Position numbers and translations under genes: made by a program. A DNA stretch of 24,290 bases from LMDS01 sp039930465 (GTDB lineage Bacteria > Pseudomonadota > Gammaproteobacteria > Burkholderiales > Burkholderiaceae_C): the NCBI GenBank assembly GCA_039930465.1, contig JBDTTU010000065.1, positions 1 to 24,290 of the forward strand, in the 5' to 3' direction. This document shows positions 1-6,920 of the stretch, one piece after another (position 1 is the stretch's first letter; each line of letters starts with the position of its first letter). A model generated the notes under the pieces. The model was not told the DNA's origin, did not search any database, and saw only the letters and a program-made list of their open reading frames with translations.

Positions 1-218
1 GGGCGGCCCGTGAGCTTGCCCTGCGCTTCGGCCATGAAGGCCGCGCCACCTTCCTGGCGACAGGCGACGAAGCGGATGTGATCGCGGTGTTCATGAAAAC
101 CGTCGAGCACCGCGAGGTAACTTTCTCCCGGCACGCCGAATGCGGTCGTCACGCCTTGCTCGATCAGCGCTTCGACGAGAACGTGGCCTGCAAGGCGGGA
201 AGCGGTGGGCTGGTTCAT
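1..218 (-). CDS. Thiamine-diphosphate-dependent enzyme, acetolactate synthase-like (N-terminal part only)
   Basis: The 72 visible residues are the start of a ThDP enzyme of the acetolactate synthase/benzoylformate decarboxylase type; the rest lies beyond the left edge. The motif GVPGESYLAVLDG (about 28-40) and the segment CRQEGGAAFMAEA, with E56 at the position of the glutamate that activates the cofactor aminopyrimidine in this family, are diagnostic of the N-terminal PYR domain. ThDP enzymes of this kind decarboxylate or carboligate 2-oxo acids, so a role in processing a keto-acid intermediate is plausible, but the substrate cannot be told from this fragment. It is divergent from the substrate-binding protein gene and shares a 184-base intergenic region with it, which suggests joint regulation with the cluster. 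The start ATG (216-218) gives the family's usual N-terminus. The Shine-Dalgarno sequence is weak. Confidence 0.85.
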   Translation of the reverse strand, partial: MNQPTASRLAGHVLVEALIEQGVTTAFGVPGESYLAVLDGFHEHRDHIRFVACRQEGGAAFMAEAQGKLTGR

Positions 219-288
219 GGGTTGCTGGCGCTGAATCGAAGACAAGAGTGTGCCTCGTCGGCGAGGGTTTCTGACTAGGCCGCTTCGC

Positions 289-318
289 TTGACGCCGCTT
301 TCGGCCAGCTTTGATAAT
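289..318 (+). promoter_or_regulatory. Sigma70-type promoter of the substrate-binding protein gene
   Basis: TTGACG (289-294) and GATAAT (313-318) are separated by 18 bases. The expected start point is near 325, giving a leader of about 78 bases before the ATG at 403. The start point falls inside the repeated putative operator. The geometry is the same as at 1451-1480. Confidence 0.65.
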
Positions 319-322
319 TATC
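313..322. promoter_or_regulatory. GATAATTATC palindrome: possible shared -10 region of divergent promoters
   Basis: The 10 bases are a perfect palindrome, so each strand carries GATAAT, one base from the TATAAT consensus. The plus-strand -10 has a good -35 partner (TTGACG). The minus-strand one has only a poor candidate (TTTCTG, 17 bases upstream), so promoter function toward the ThDP-enzyme gene is inference. Confidence 0.35.
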
Positions 323-336
323 CAGTTAGTCACATT
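315..336 (+). promoter_or_regulatory. Putative TetR-family operator, copy 1
   Basis: This 22-base element matches 1486-1507 at 20 of 22 positions, with the core CCAGTTAGTCACATT (322-336) identical. It overlaps the -10 box and presumed start point, the usual place for a repressor site. The TetR gene inside the operon is the natural candidate regulator. In copy 2 the core also reads TAAC-CA-GTTA, a short inverted repeat; copy 1 keeps it less well. Confidence 0.6.
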
Positions 337-402
337 CGCCAGAAATGGCGAGAAGCTGCGCGCAGACGCACCACCCCACCTCACGCCCACCGGAGACAAC
401 CC

Positions 403-1401
403 ATGCTGAAACGTCGCTCGCTGCTCCTCGCCACCATGCTCGCACTCGCTGCAGCCGCCTCCGGCCCCGCCGCCGCGCAGGGCAAGGAAAAGGTCACCCT
501 GCTGCTCAACTGGTATCTCTACAGCGAGCATGCGCCGTTCTTCCTCGGCAAGGAGCGTGGCTACTTCGAGCAGGAAGGCATCGACCTCCAGATCCAGGAA
601 GGCCGCGGCGCAGGCGTTACGGTGCAGGCCGTGGCGGCAGGCTCGGCCCAGTTCGGCTACGCCGATGTGGCCACCATGATCAAGGCCGCCGCCAAGGGCG
701 CGCCGGTCGTCAGCGTCGGCGTGCTGCTGCAGACGAGCCCGATGGCGGTGATGGGCTTTGCCGAGAAGAACATCAAGACACCGGCCGACATGAAGGGCAA
801 GACCATTCTGCTCACGCCGGGCGATTCGATGTCGCAGGTGTGGCCGCTGCTGATGCAGAAGACCGGCCTGAAAGAGAGCGACGTCAAGATCCTCTCGGGC
901 GACGCCAAGACCAAGATGAACGCGCTCATCACCGGCCAGGCCGACCTGACCATGGGCTACGTGATGGACCAGCCGGTCAAGTTGCTCGATGCCACCGGCA
1001 AGCCTGTCACCTCGATTCGCTTCGCCGACTACGGCGTCAACCTCGTGTGCTCGGGCGTGGTTGTGCAGAAAGACTACCTCAAGAAGAACCCCGATCTGGT
1101 CAAGCGCTTCATGCGCGCGGCCACGCGCTCGATGGAAGAGTCGACCAAGAACCCCGAAGCGGCGATCGACGCGATGCTCAAGGCCGACCCGAAGTCGGGC
1201 GTGAAAGACTCGCTGGTGGGTGGTTTGAAGCAAGCGACGGCGCTGTACCAGGCGCCGGGCATGCCGGCCAGCCGACCTTACCGCGTGGCGGCCAAGACGA
1301 TGAACGATTCGTTCCAGATGCTGATCGAGTACGGCGGCGTCGACAAGGCCACGGCGGGCAAGGCCGAGGACTACTACACGAACGATTTCTTGCCGCAGTG
1401 A
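403..1401 (+). CDS. ABC transporter substrate-binding protein, NMT1/THI5-like
   Basis: This 332-residue periplasmic protein probably captures the cluster's substrate and delivers it to the permease/ATPase encoded at 8868-10503. A Sec signal peptide is clear (MLKRRSLLL, an Ala/Leu-rich core, cleavage near residue 25 at AAA-Q). The mature protein opens with VTLLLNWYLYSEHAPFFLGKE, then GYFEQEGIDL, the hallmark of the NMT1/SsuA-like binding-protein superfamily that also includes thiamine-pyrimidine, sulfonate and aromatic-acid binders. I chose ATG 403 because GGAG lies at 392-395 and the signal peptide starts there. The gene has its own promoter and operator and is followed by a perfect 11-bp hairpin, so it is probably expressed partly apart from the rest of the operon, as is common for binding proteins needed in excess. 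The ligand is not deducible. Confidence 0.9.
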   Translation: MLKRRSLLLATMLALAAAASGPAAAQGKEKVTLLLNWYLYSEHAPFFLGKERGYFEQEGIDLQIQEGRGAGVTVQAVAAGSAQFGYADVATMIKAAAKGAPVVSVGVLLQTSPMAVMGFAEKNIKTPADMKGKTILLTPGDSMSQVWPLLMQKTGLKESDVKILSGDAKTKMNALITGQADLTMGYVMDQPVKLLDATGKPVTSIRFADYGVNLVCSGVVVQKDYLKKNPDLVKRFMRAATRSMEESTKNPEAAIDAMLKADPKSGVKDSLVGGLKQATALYQAPGMPASRPYRVAAKTMNDSFQMLIEYGGVDKATAGKAEDYYTNDFLPQ

Positions 1402-1408
1402 TGGGCAA

Positions 1409-1433
1409 GGCGGGCGCCGCGACGGCGCCCGCC
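1409..1433. terminator. Perfect 11-bp GC hairpin after the binding-protein gene
   Basis: GGCGGGCGCCG (1409-1419) pairs perfectly with CGGCGCCCGCC (1423-1433) around a CGA loop, starting 8 bases after the stop codon. There is no T-tract (GTTCGATG follows), so it may be a weak terminator or an mRNA 3'-end stabiliser rather than a standard intrinsic terminator. Confidence 0.55.
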
Positions 1434-1450
1434 GTTCGATGAAACCTGCG

Positions 1451-1480
1451 TTGACAGCTTCCGCGACGCCGGCCTATCAT
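1451..1480 (+). promoter_or_regulatory. Sigma70-type promoter of the main catabolic operon
   Basis: TTGACA (1451-1456, perfect -35) and TATCAT (1475-1480) are 18 bases apart. The predicted start is near 1487, with a leader of about 57 bases to ATG 1544. Spacing and relation to the downstream repeated element match the promoter at 289-318. Confidence 0.75.
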
Positions 1481-1485
1481 GCAAG

Positions 1486-1507
1486 TAGTTAACCAGTTAG
1501 TCACATT
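1486..1507 (+). promoter_or_regulatory. Putative TetR-family operator, copy 2
   Basis: Second copy of the 22-base element (20 of 22 identical to 315-336; core CCAGTTAGTCACATT at 1493-1507). It contains the inverted repeat TAAC-CA-GTTA (1490-1499) and an AGTTA direct repeat. It sits on the predicted start point, where a bound repressor would block initiation or early elongation. Confidence 0.65.
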
Positions 1508-1543
1508 GTTCCCAGACCTCAAGAAGGCATCTCCGGCGCGACC

Positions 1544-2347
1544 ATGATCACTGGCAAGACCCGCCTCTACGGCATCATCGGCCACCCTGTCGGGCACGTG
1601 CGCGTGCCGATGTCGTTCAACGACCGTTTCGCACGCGATGGCATCGACGGCGTGAGCCTGCCGTTCGACGCCACGCCCGAAAACTTCACCGCAGCGGTGC
1701 GTGGCCTGCAGGCCCTGCAGAACCTCGGCGGCTTCGTCGTCACCGCGCCGCACAAGCAGGCCATGGTCGCGCTCTGCGACGAAGTGGTCGGCGAAGCAGC
1801 ACTCGTCGGCGCCGTCAACACCGTGCGCCGCGATCCCGACGGCCGCCTCGTCGGCGACCTGTTCGACGGCCGCGGCTTCGTGCAAGGCTTGCTGGGCCAC
1901 GGCCACATGTTGGCCGGCAAGCGTGTGTTCCTGTGCGGCGCCGGCGGTGCCGGCAACGCGGTGGCGTTCGCGCTGGCGCGCGCCGGGGTGGCCTCGATCA
2001 CGATTCACAACCGCACCGAATCTCGCGCGCAAGATCTGGTGCAGCGCGTGGCTGCGGCGTACCCGGCCTGCGAGACGCGCGTCGGCCCGAAAGACCCGCG
2101 CGGCTTCGACATCGCCGCCAACGCCACCAGCGTCGGCCTGCTCGAAGGCGAGCAGTCTTTCGACGTTTCGGCGCTCACGCCTTCCACGCTGGTGGCCGAG
2201 GTGATCATGAAGCCCGAGAAGACCGCGCTGATCCTCGCCGCCGAGGCACGCGGCTGCCCGGCACAACAGGGCAAGCACATGCTCGACTACCAGATGGACC
2301 TGATCTTCGACTTCATGCGCATCCAGCCTGCAGGGCAAACCGCATGA
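1544..2347 (+). CDS. Shikimate/quinate dehydrogenase family oxidoreductase with altered substrate site
   Basis: This 267-residue protein has the AroE/YdiB two-domain layout: an N-terminal substrate domain and a C-terminal NAD(P) domain with CGAGGAG (131-137) and HNRTES (155-160). The catalytic lysine (K71 in VTAPHK) and aspartate (D108 in LFDG) are kept, as is the late glutamine in MLDYQMD. However, the family motif HSxSP, whose two serines hold the shikimate carboxylate, reads HVRVP (18-22), so both serines are valine, and NTDG reads LFDG. It is therefore unlikely to be the biosynthetic AroE and probably oxidises or reduces a different cyclic or hydroxylated compound. It is the first gene of the operon and its stop overlaps the next start (ATGA). 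Confidence 0.85.
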   Translation: MITGKTRLYGIIGHPVGHVRVPMSFNDRFARDGIDGVSLPFDATPENFTAAVRGLQALQNLGGFVVTAPHKQAMVALCDEVVGEAALVGAVNTVRRDPDGRLVGDLFDGRGFVQGLLGHGHMLAGKRVFLCGAGGAGNAVAFALARAGVASITIHNRTESRAQDLVQRVAAAYPACETRVGPKDPRGFDIAANATSVGLLEGEQSFDVSALTPSTLVAEVIMKPEKTALILAAEARGCPAQQGKHMLDYQMDLIFDFMRIQPAGQTA

Positions 2348-3117
2348 ACGAAGCGGCACTCGCGCTGGCAGACGCGCGGCGCAGTGCCATGGCCTTGCCT
2401 GCGCTCCCGCCAGGCGCGGTGGCGAGCGATCTTTCCGGCGCCTACGCACTGCAGCGCGCCGTGGCAGCGTCGTTCGGCACCGTGCGCGGCTGGAAGGTCT
2501 CGGGGCTCAACACCGCGCAGCAGCACGCGATGGGCGTGCCGCGCCCGGTCGGTGGGCCGCTGCTCGAGCCCTGGTTCCACACCGCGCCGGCCACGTTCGC
2601 GCTCTCCGCCTTCATCGCGCCGCGGCTCGAGTGCGAGTTGGCGTTCGAGCTTGCGCGCGATCTGCCCGAACGCGACACGCCCTACACACGCGCCGAAGTC
2701 GCTGCGGCGATCAGCGCCCTGCGCATCGGCGTCGAGGTCACCGATTCGCGCCTTCCACCGGCATCGCCGTTTCTGGCGGAACTGGCCGACGGTTTCAACA
2801 ACGGCGCCTACGTCGTCGGCCCGGCGTGCGCCGACTGGCAGCACATCGATTTCGCCAGCCACAGCATCGCGCTCGCCACCGCCACGCGCGTGGCCACGAT
2901 CGAGCTGGCGCGTGGCAGCGGCCAGCCGGTGCTCGACGGCGACCCGTTCGGTGCCGTCGTGCTGCTGGCCAACGCGCAGCCGCCGGGTTACGGTGGTTTG
3001 CGCGCCGGCCAGATCGTGACCACCGGCACTTGCACCGGCGCGGTCGCCGTGCCCGGGCGCTGCACGGTCGACGCCGACTTCGGCACGCTCGGCCGCATCA
3101 CGCTCACGTTCGAATGA
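2344..3117 (+). CDS. 2-keto-4-pentenoate hydratase-like protein (FAH superfamily)
   Basis: This 257-residue protein resembles the hydratase/decarboxylase branch of the fumarylacetoacetate hydrolase superfamily (MhpD/DmpE/DmpH type), which hydrates 2-oxopent-4-enoate or decarboxylates 4-oxalocrotonate in aromatic meta-cleavage pathways. The expected metal ligands are visible: E96 and E98 in LECELAFEL and E131 in GVEVTDSR. K51 in GWKVSG matches another conserved position. Length is normal for the family (about 260). The start ATG overlaps the preceding stop by four bases, implying translational coupling with the shikimate dehydrogenase-like gene. No ring-cleavage dioxygenase is in the window, so an unsaturated 2-oxo acid as substrate is an analogy, not a demonstrated step. 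Confidence 0.82.
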   Translation: MNEAALALADARRSAMALPALPPGAVASDLSGAYALQRAVAASFGTVRGWKVSGLNTAQQHAMGVPRPVGGPLLEPWFHTAPATFALSAFIAPRLECELAFELARDLPERDTPYTRAEVAAAISALRIGVEVTDSRLPPASPFLAELADGFNNGAYVVGPACADWQHIDFASHSIALATATRVATIELARGSGQPVLDGDPFGAVVLLANAQPPGYGGLRAGQIVTTGTCTGAVAVPGRCTVDADFGTLGRITLTFE

Positions 3118-3139
3118 CAACCAAGCGAAGGATGAACTG

Positions 3140-4747
3140 ATGCGAGTCGTCACGGCGGATGAAGCGGCGAGTCTGGTCGAATCGAACGACACGCTGGTGA
3201 TCAGCGGCTCGGGCGGCGGCCACGCCGTGCCGGAAGCATTGATCGCGGCAATCGAACGCCGTTTTCTGAGTGAAGGCCTGCCACGCAACATCACCTCATT
3301 GCACCCGGTGGGCCTGGGCGACCGCGGCGAGCGCGGCGTCTCGCGCTTCGCCCACGAAGGCCTGCTCAAGCGCATCGTCTGCGGCACACTGGTCGATTCG
3401 CCGAAGGTCGAGCAGATGGCGCTGGCCGATCAGGTCGAGGCCTACACGCTGCCACAAGGCGCGATCTCGCAGCTGATGCGCGAGATGGCGGCTGGCAGAC
3501 CGGGCTTGATCACGCACGCCGGCCTGCACACCTTCATCGACCCGCGCCATGGCGGCGGCCGCCAGAGCCCGCGCGCCACCGAAGACCTGGTCGAGCTCGT
3601 CACGGTCGGCGGGCGCGAGTGGCTCTACTACAAACCCTTCAAGATCGACGTGGCCCTGCTGCGCGGCACCACCGCCGACGAAGACGGCAACGTGACGATG
3701 GAGCAGGAAGCGATCTTCGGCGAGATGATCTCGATGGCGCAGGCCGCGCGTGCCAACGGCGGCATCGTGATCGTGCAGGTGAAACGCCTCGCCAGCCGCG
3801 GCACGCTGCCCGCCAAGCAGGTGAAGATCCCCGGCATGATGGTCGACCTGGTCGTCGTCGACCCCGAACAGCGCCAGACCTACGCCAGCGACTACAACCC
3901 GGTGTACGCCGGCGAAGTGAAGACGCCGATGTCACACATCGCGCCGATGCCTTTCGACCCGCGCAAGGTGATCGCACGCCGCGCCGCGATGGAGCTGGTG
4001 CCCGATGCAGTCTGCAACCTCGGCTCTGGCATCTCGACCGGCATTGCGACCGTGGCGGCCGAAGAAGGCGTGCTCGATCGCATCGTGCTGACCAACGAGC
4101 AGGGCCTGATCGGCGGCGCACCGGCCAGCGGCAACGAGGTCGGCGCGAGCCGCAACTATTGGGCGATGGTCGACCAGCCCTACCAGTTCGATTTCTACGA
4201 CGGCGGCGGTCTCGACCTCGCCTTTCTCTCTTTCGCCGAAGTCGACCGCGCGTGCAACGTCAACGTGAGCCGCTTCGGCAGCCGCATCATCGGCCCGGGT
4301 GGTTTCATCAACATCAGCCAGGGCGCGAAGAAGATGATCTTCAGCGGCACCTTCACCGCCGGCGGGCTCAAGCTCGTCTGGCCCGGGGGCCGGCTGCAAG
4401 TGCTTCAGGAAGGCCGCGACCAGAAGTTCGTCGACAAGGTCACTCAGCTCTCGTTCAGCGGAAGCTACTCGCGCGAGCGCGGCCAGGAAGTTCTCTACAT
4501 CACCGAGCGCGCCGTTTTCCGCGCCACCGATGGTGGCCTGATGCTGATCGAGATCGCACCGGGCGCCGACCTGGAACGCGACGTGCTCGCGCACATGGGC
4601 TTCAAGCCGCTGATCGCGCCCGACCTGAAGACGATGGACGAGCGCCTGTTCCGTCCCGAGCCGATGAACCTCGCGCGTGACCTGATGGCCCGCTCGCCTG
4701 CACAGCGTTCGGCGCGGCTGGGCCGGCTCGCGCCGAGGCCGTCATGA
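3140..4747 (+). CDS. Acyl-CoA:acetate/3-ketoacid CoA-transferase, fused alpha and beta subunits (YdiF/Pct-like)
   Basis: This 535-residue protein has both CoA-transferase halves in one chain, like propionate CoA-transferase and E. coli YdiF. It moves CoA between acyl-CoA donors and a free carboxylic acid, which would activate the cluster's substrate or an intermediate. The N-terminal half begins VVTADEAASLV with a glycine-rich SGSGGGHAVPEAL; the C-terminal half carries TNEQGLIGG, in which E320 is the expected catalytic glutamate forming the CoA thioester, followed by a GGGLDLAFLSFAEVD segment. AAGGA (3128-3132) lies 7 bases before the ATG. The stop overlaps the TetR start (ATGA). Family assignment is firm; the acyl group is unknown. 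Confidence 0.9.
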   Translation: MRVVTADEAASLVESNDTLVISGSGGGHAVPEALIAAIERRFLSEGLPRNITSLHPVGLGDRGERGVSRFAHEGLLKRIVCGTLVDSPKVEQMALADQVEAYTLPQGAISQLMREMAAGRPGLITHAGLHTFIDPRHGGGRQSPRATEDLVELVTVGGREWLYYKPFKIDVALLRGTTADEDGNVTMEQEAIFGEMISMAQAARANGGIVIVQVKRLASRGTLPAKQVKIPGMMVDLVVVDPEQRQTYASDYNPVYAGEVKTPMSHIAPMPFDPRKVIARRAAMELVPDAVCNLGSGISTGIATVAAEEGVLDRIVLTNEQGLIGGAPASGNEVGASRNYWAMVDQPYQFDFYDGGGLDLAFLSFAEVDRACNVNVSRFGSRIIGPGGFINISQGAKKMIFSGTFTAGGLKLVWPGGRLQVLQEGRDQKFVDKVTQLSFSGSYSRERGQEVLYITERAVFRATDGGLMLIEIAPGADLERDVLAHMGFKPLIAPDLKTMDERLFRPEPMNLARDLMARSPAQRSARLGRLAPRPS

Positions 4748-5415
4748 GCATCGCAGCCGAACTCAAGCCTCGCGTGGCCAAGGCCAAGCCTGCACTCGTG
4801 GCGGTGCGCGATGCCGAAGCGACGCGCAAGCGCATTCTCGATGCGGCGCTCGGCGAGTTCGCCGGCAAGGGCCTGGCCGGTGCGCGCATCGACGTGATCG
4901 CCGAAGCCGCGCGCTCGAACAAGCGCATGATTTATTACTACTTCGAGAGCAAGGAGCAGCTCTACATCGCCGCGCTCGAACATGCCTACATCGACATGCG
5001 CGTCTGCGAAGCGGCGCTCGATCTCACCGCGCTGGCGCCGGTCGAAGCGATCCGCACGCTGATCCATTTCAAGTTCGACTATTACGACACGCATCCGTGG
5101 CTGGTCGGCCTGCTCAACGGCGAGAACATGCTCGGCGCGCGCTTTCTGCGCCAGTCGAAACGGCTGCGCGAGTTGCAGGTGTCGCTGATCGAAACGCTGA
5201 GTGCGCTGCTGAAGGCTGGCGCGAAGAACGGTGACTTCAAGCGCGGGGTCGACCCGATCGAACTCTATCTCTCGATCGCGTCGCTGAGCTATTTCTATTT
5301 CTCGAACCGGGCCACGCTGTCGACCGCGTTCGGCCAGGTGCTCGACTCCGCGGCCGCGCTGCGGCGTCGCCGCGCCCATGCGGCCGAAGTGATCCTCGGT
5401 TATCTGCGGCCCTGA
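4744..5415 (+). CDS. TetR/AcrR family transcriptional regulator
   Basis: The 223-residue protein has a typical N-terminal TetR DNA-binding domain after a basic, alanine/lysine-rich lead of about 25 residues: ATRKRILDAALGEFAGKG, then an HTH ending NKRMIYYYFESKEQLYIAAL (ending about residue 79). The remaining two thirds is a helical ligand-binding and dimerisation domain with no recognisable ligand signature. Because it is embedded in the operon (ATGA overlap with the CoA-transferase stop), it would be autoregulated if it binds the two repeated elements at 315-336 and 1486-1507, which overlap the predicted transcription starts. TetR proteins of catabolic operons usually release DNA on binding a pathway acyl-CoA or substrate; that mode is inferred here. 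It is the only regulator encoded within the operon. Confidence 0.92.
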   Translation: MSIAAELKPRVAKAKPALVAVRDAEATRKRILDAALGEFAGKGLAGARIDVIAEAARSNKRMIYYYFESKEQLYIAALEHAYIDMRVCEAALDLTALAPVEAIRTLIHFKFDYYDTHPWLVGLLNGENMLGARFLRQSKRLRELQVSLIETLSALLKAGAKNGDFKRGVDPIELYLSIASLSYFYFSNRATLSTAFGQVLDSAAALRRRRAHAAEVILGYLRP

Positions 5416-5437
5416 AACGACCAGGAGGAACAGACTC

Positions 5438-6913
5438 GTGAAATTCGGTGACTACACCAAGGTCAAGTCGCTCGAGAACCCGGCCGGGTTCCGCGCCAAC
5501 CTCGAAGCGCTCGGCCTGCCGATGCCCTGCGACGACACCGTCGCTTCCGGCCCGGCTTCGCCGCTGGCTGCACCGCTCGAAGTGGACGGCCTGACCGTCG
5601 GCAACCGCTTTGCGATTCAGCCGATGGAAGGCTGGGACGGCGGCGAAGACGGCATGCCGTCGGACAACACGCGCCGGCGCTGGCGCAATTTCGGCCTTTC
5701 GGGTGCCAAGTTCATCTGGGGCGGCGAAGCGGTGGCCGTGCGGCCCGACGGCCGCGCGAACCCGAACCAGCTGATGCTGAACGCCCACACCGAGAAGGCG
5801 ATCGGCGAGCTGCGCGAGAGCCTGATCGTGGCGCACAGGGAAGCGATGGGCGACGACAAGGGCCTCGTCATCGGTCTGCAGCTCACGCACTCGGGCCGGT
5901 TCGCGAAGCCCAACGACAAGAAGCGCATGGAGCCGATGGTGCTCTACCGCCACCCGGTGCTCGACCGCAAGTTCCGCCTCGCTGACGACGTGCCGGTGTT
6001 CAGCGATGGCCAGATCCGCGAGCTCATCGACGACTTCGTGGTCGCCGCCAAGCGCGCGCAAAAGCTCGGCTACGACTTCGTCGACCTGAAGCACTGCCAC
6101 GGTTACCTCGGCCACGAGTTCCTGTCTGCCAAGACCCGGCCCGGCGACTTTGGCGGCTCGCTCGAGAACCGCACACGCTTCCTGCGCGAATTGGTGCAGG
6201 GCATCCAGGCCGAGGCGCCGGGCTTGAAGATCGGCGTGCGCCTGTCGGCCGCCGACATGGTGTCGTTCAGCCCCGACCCCACGCAATCCGACGCCAGCAC
6301 GCTCGGCCCCGGCGTGCCCGACGACTACTCGGGCTCCCTGCCCTACCGCTACGGCTTCGGCACGAACGAGGCCGACCCGCTGCAGTTCGATCTGGGCGAG
6401 ACCAAAGCCGTGCTCGCGATCGCACGCGACCTGGGCGTGAAGATGTTCAACATCACGCTCGGCAGCCCCTACTACAACCCGCACCTCACGCGCCCGGCGA
6501 TCTACCCGCCGTCTGACGGCTACCAGCCGCCCGAAGACCCGCTGGTCGGCGTGATGCGCCACCTGGCCGTCACGCACGAGCTGAAGCAGGCGTTCCCCGA
6601 GCTGATGTTCATGGGCAGCGGCTACACCTACCTGCAGGAATTTCTTCCGAACGTGGCGCAGGCCGCAGTGCGCGAAGGCTGGGTCGATCTGGTTGGCCTC
6701 GGCCGCCTCGTGCTGTCGTACCCGGAGCTGCCGGCCGACGTGCTGGCCGGCCGCGTGGTCCAGCGCAAGCGCCTGTGCCGTGCCTTCAGCGACTGCACGA
6801 CCGCGCCGCGCAACGGCCTGGTCTCGGGCTGCTACCCGCTCGACCCGCACTACAAGAAGTCGCCCGAGATGAAGATGATCACGCTGATCAAGAAGGCGGC
6901 CAACCTGTCATGA
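5438..6913 (+). CDS. Old-yellow-enzyme family NADH:flavin oxidoreductase, single-domain
   Basis: This 491-residue FMN TIM-barrel protein resembles the OYE/2,4-dienoyl-CoA reductase family, which reduces activated C=C bonds. Supporting motifs are QPMEGWDG near the N-terminus, GLQLTHSGRFA, and KHCHGYLGHEFLS with H219 and H221 at the usual substrate-binding pair, followed by GGSLENRTRF and the phosphate-binding MGSGYTY region. The C-terminal FAD/NAD domain found in dienoyl-CoA reductases (about 650 residues) is missing. The late cysteines (C-x6-C-x11-C, in LCRAFSDC and SGCYPLD) do not match the CxxC-containing iron-sulfur motif of those enzymes. The linker before GGSLENR is shortened compared with classic OYEs. 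The GTG start is supported by AGGAGG (5423-5428) nine bases upstream. It probably reduces an enoyl acid or enoyl-CoA intermediate. Confidence 0.87.
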   Translation: MKFGDYTKVKSLENPAGFRANLEALGLPMPCDDTVASGPASPLAAPLEVDGLTVGNRFAIQPMEGWDGGEDGMPSDNTRRRWRNFGLSGAKFIWGGEAVAVRPDGRANPNQLMLNAHTEKAIGELRESLIVAHREAMGDDKGLVIGLQLTHSGRFAKPNDKKRMEPMVLYRHPVLDRKFRLADDVPVFSDGQIRELIDDFVVAAKRAQKLGYDFVDLKHCHGYLGHEFLSAKTRPGDFGGSLENRTRFLRELVQGIQAEAPGLKIGVRLSAADMVSFSPDPTQSDASTLGPGVPDDYSGSLPYRYGFGTNEADPLQFDLGETKAVLAIARDLGVKMFNITLGSPYYNPHLTRPAIYPPSDGYQPPEDPLVGVMRHLAVTHELKQAFPELMFMGSGYTYLQEFLPNVAQAAVREGWVDLVGLGRLVLSYPELPADVLAGRVVQRKRLCRAFSDCTTAPRNGLVSGCYPLDPHYKKSPEMKMITLIKKAANLS

Positions 6914-6920
6914 GCGCGGC

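Noticed and set aside
403..480. Twin-arginine export signal on the binding protein (MLKRRSLLL)
   Set aside because: Two arginines are present but the SRRxFLK context is missing; a normal Sec signal with AAA-Q cleavage explains the sequence.
1544..2347. Calling the shikimate dehydrogenase homologue aroE of the chorismate pathway
   Set aside because: Catabolic operon context and the loss of both substrate-binding serines and the NTDG asparagine/threonine argue against the biosynthetic enzyme.
5237..6850. A 537-codon open frame on the minus strand opposite the OYE gene
   Set aside because: Low-complexity Arg/His/Val composition without domains; the plus-strand gene has a strong Shine-Dalgarno sequence and clear family motifs.
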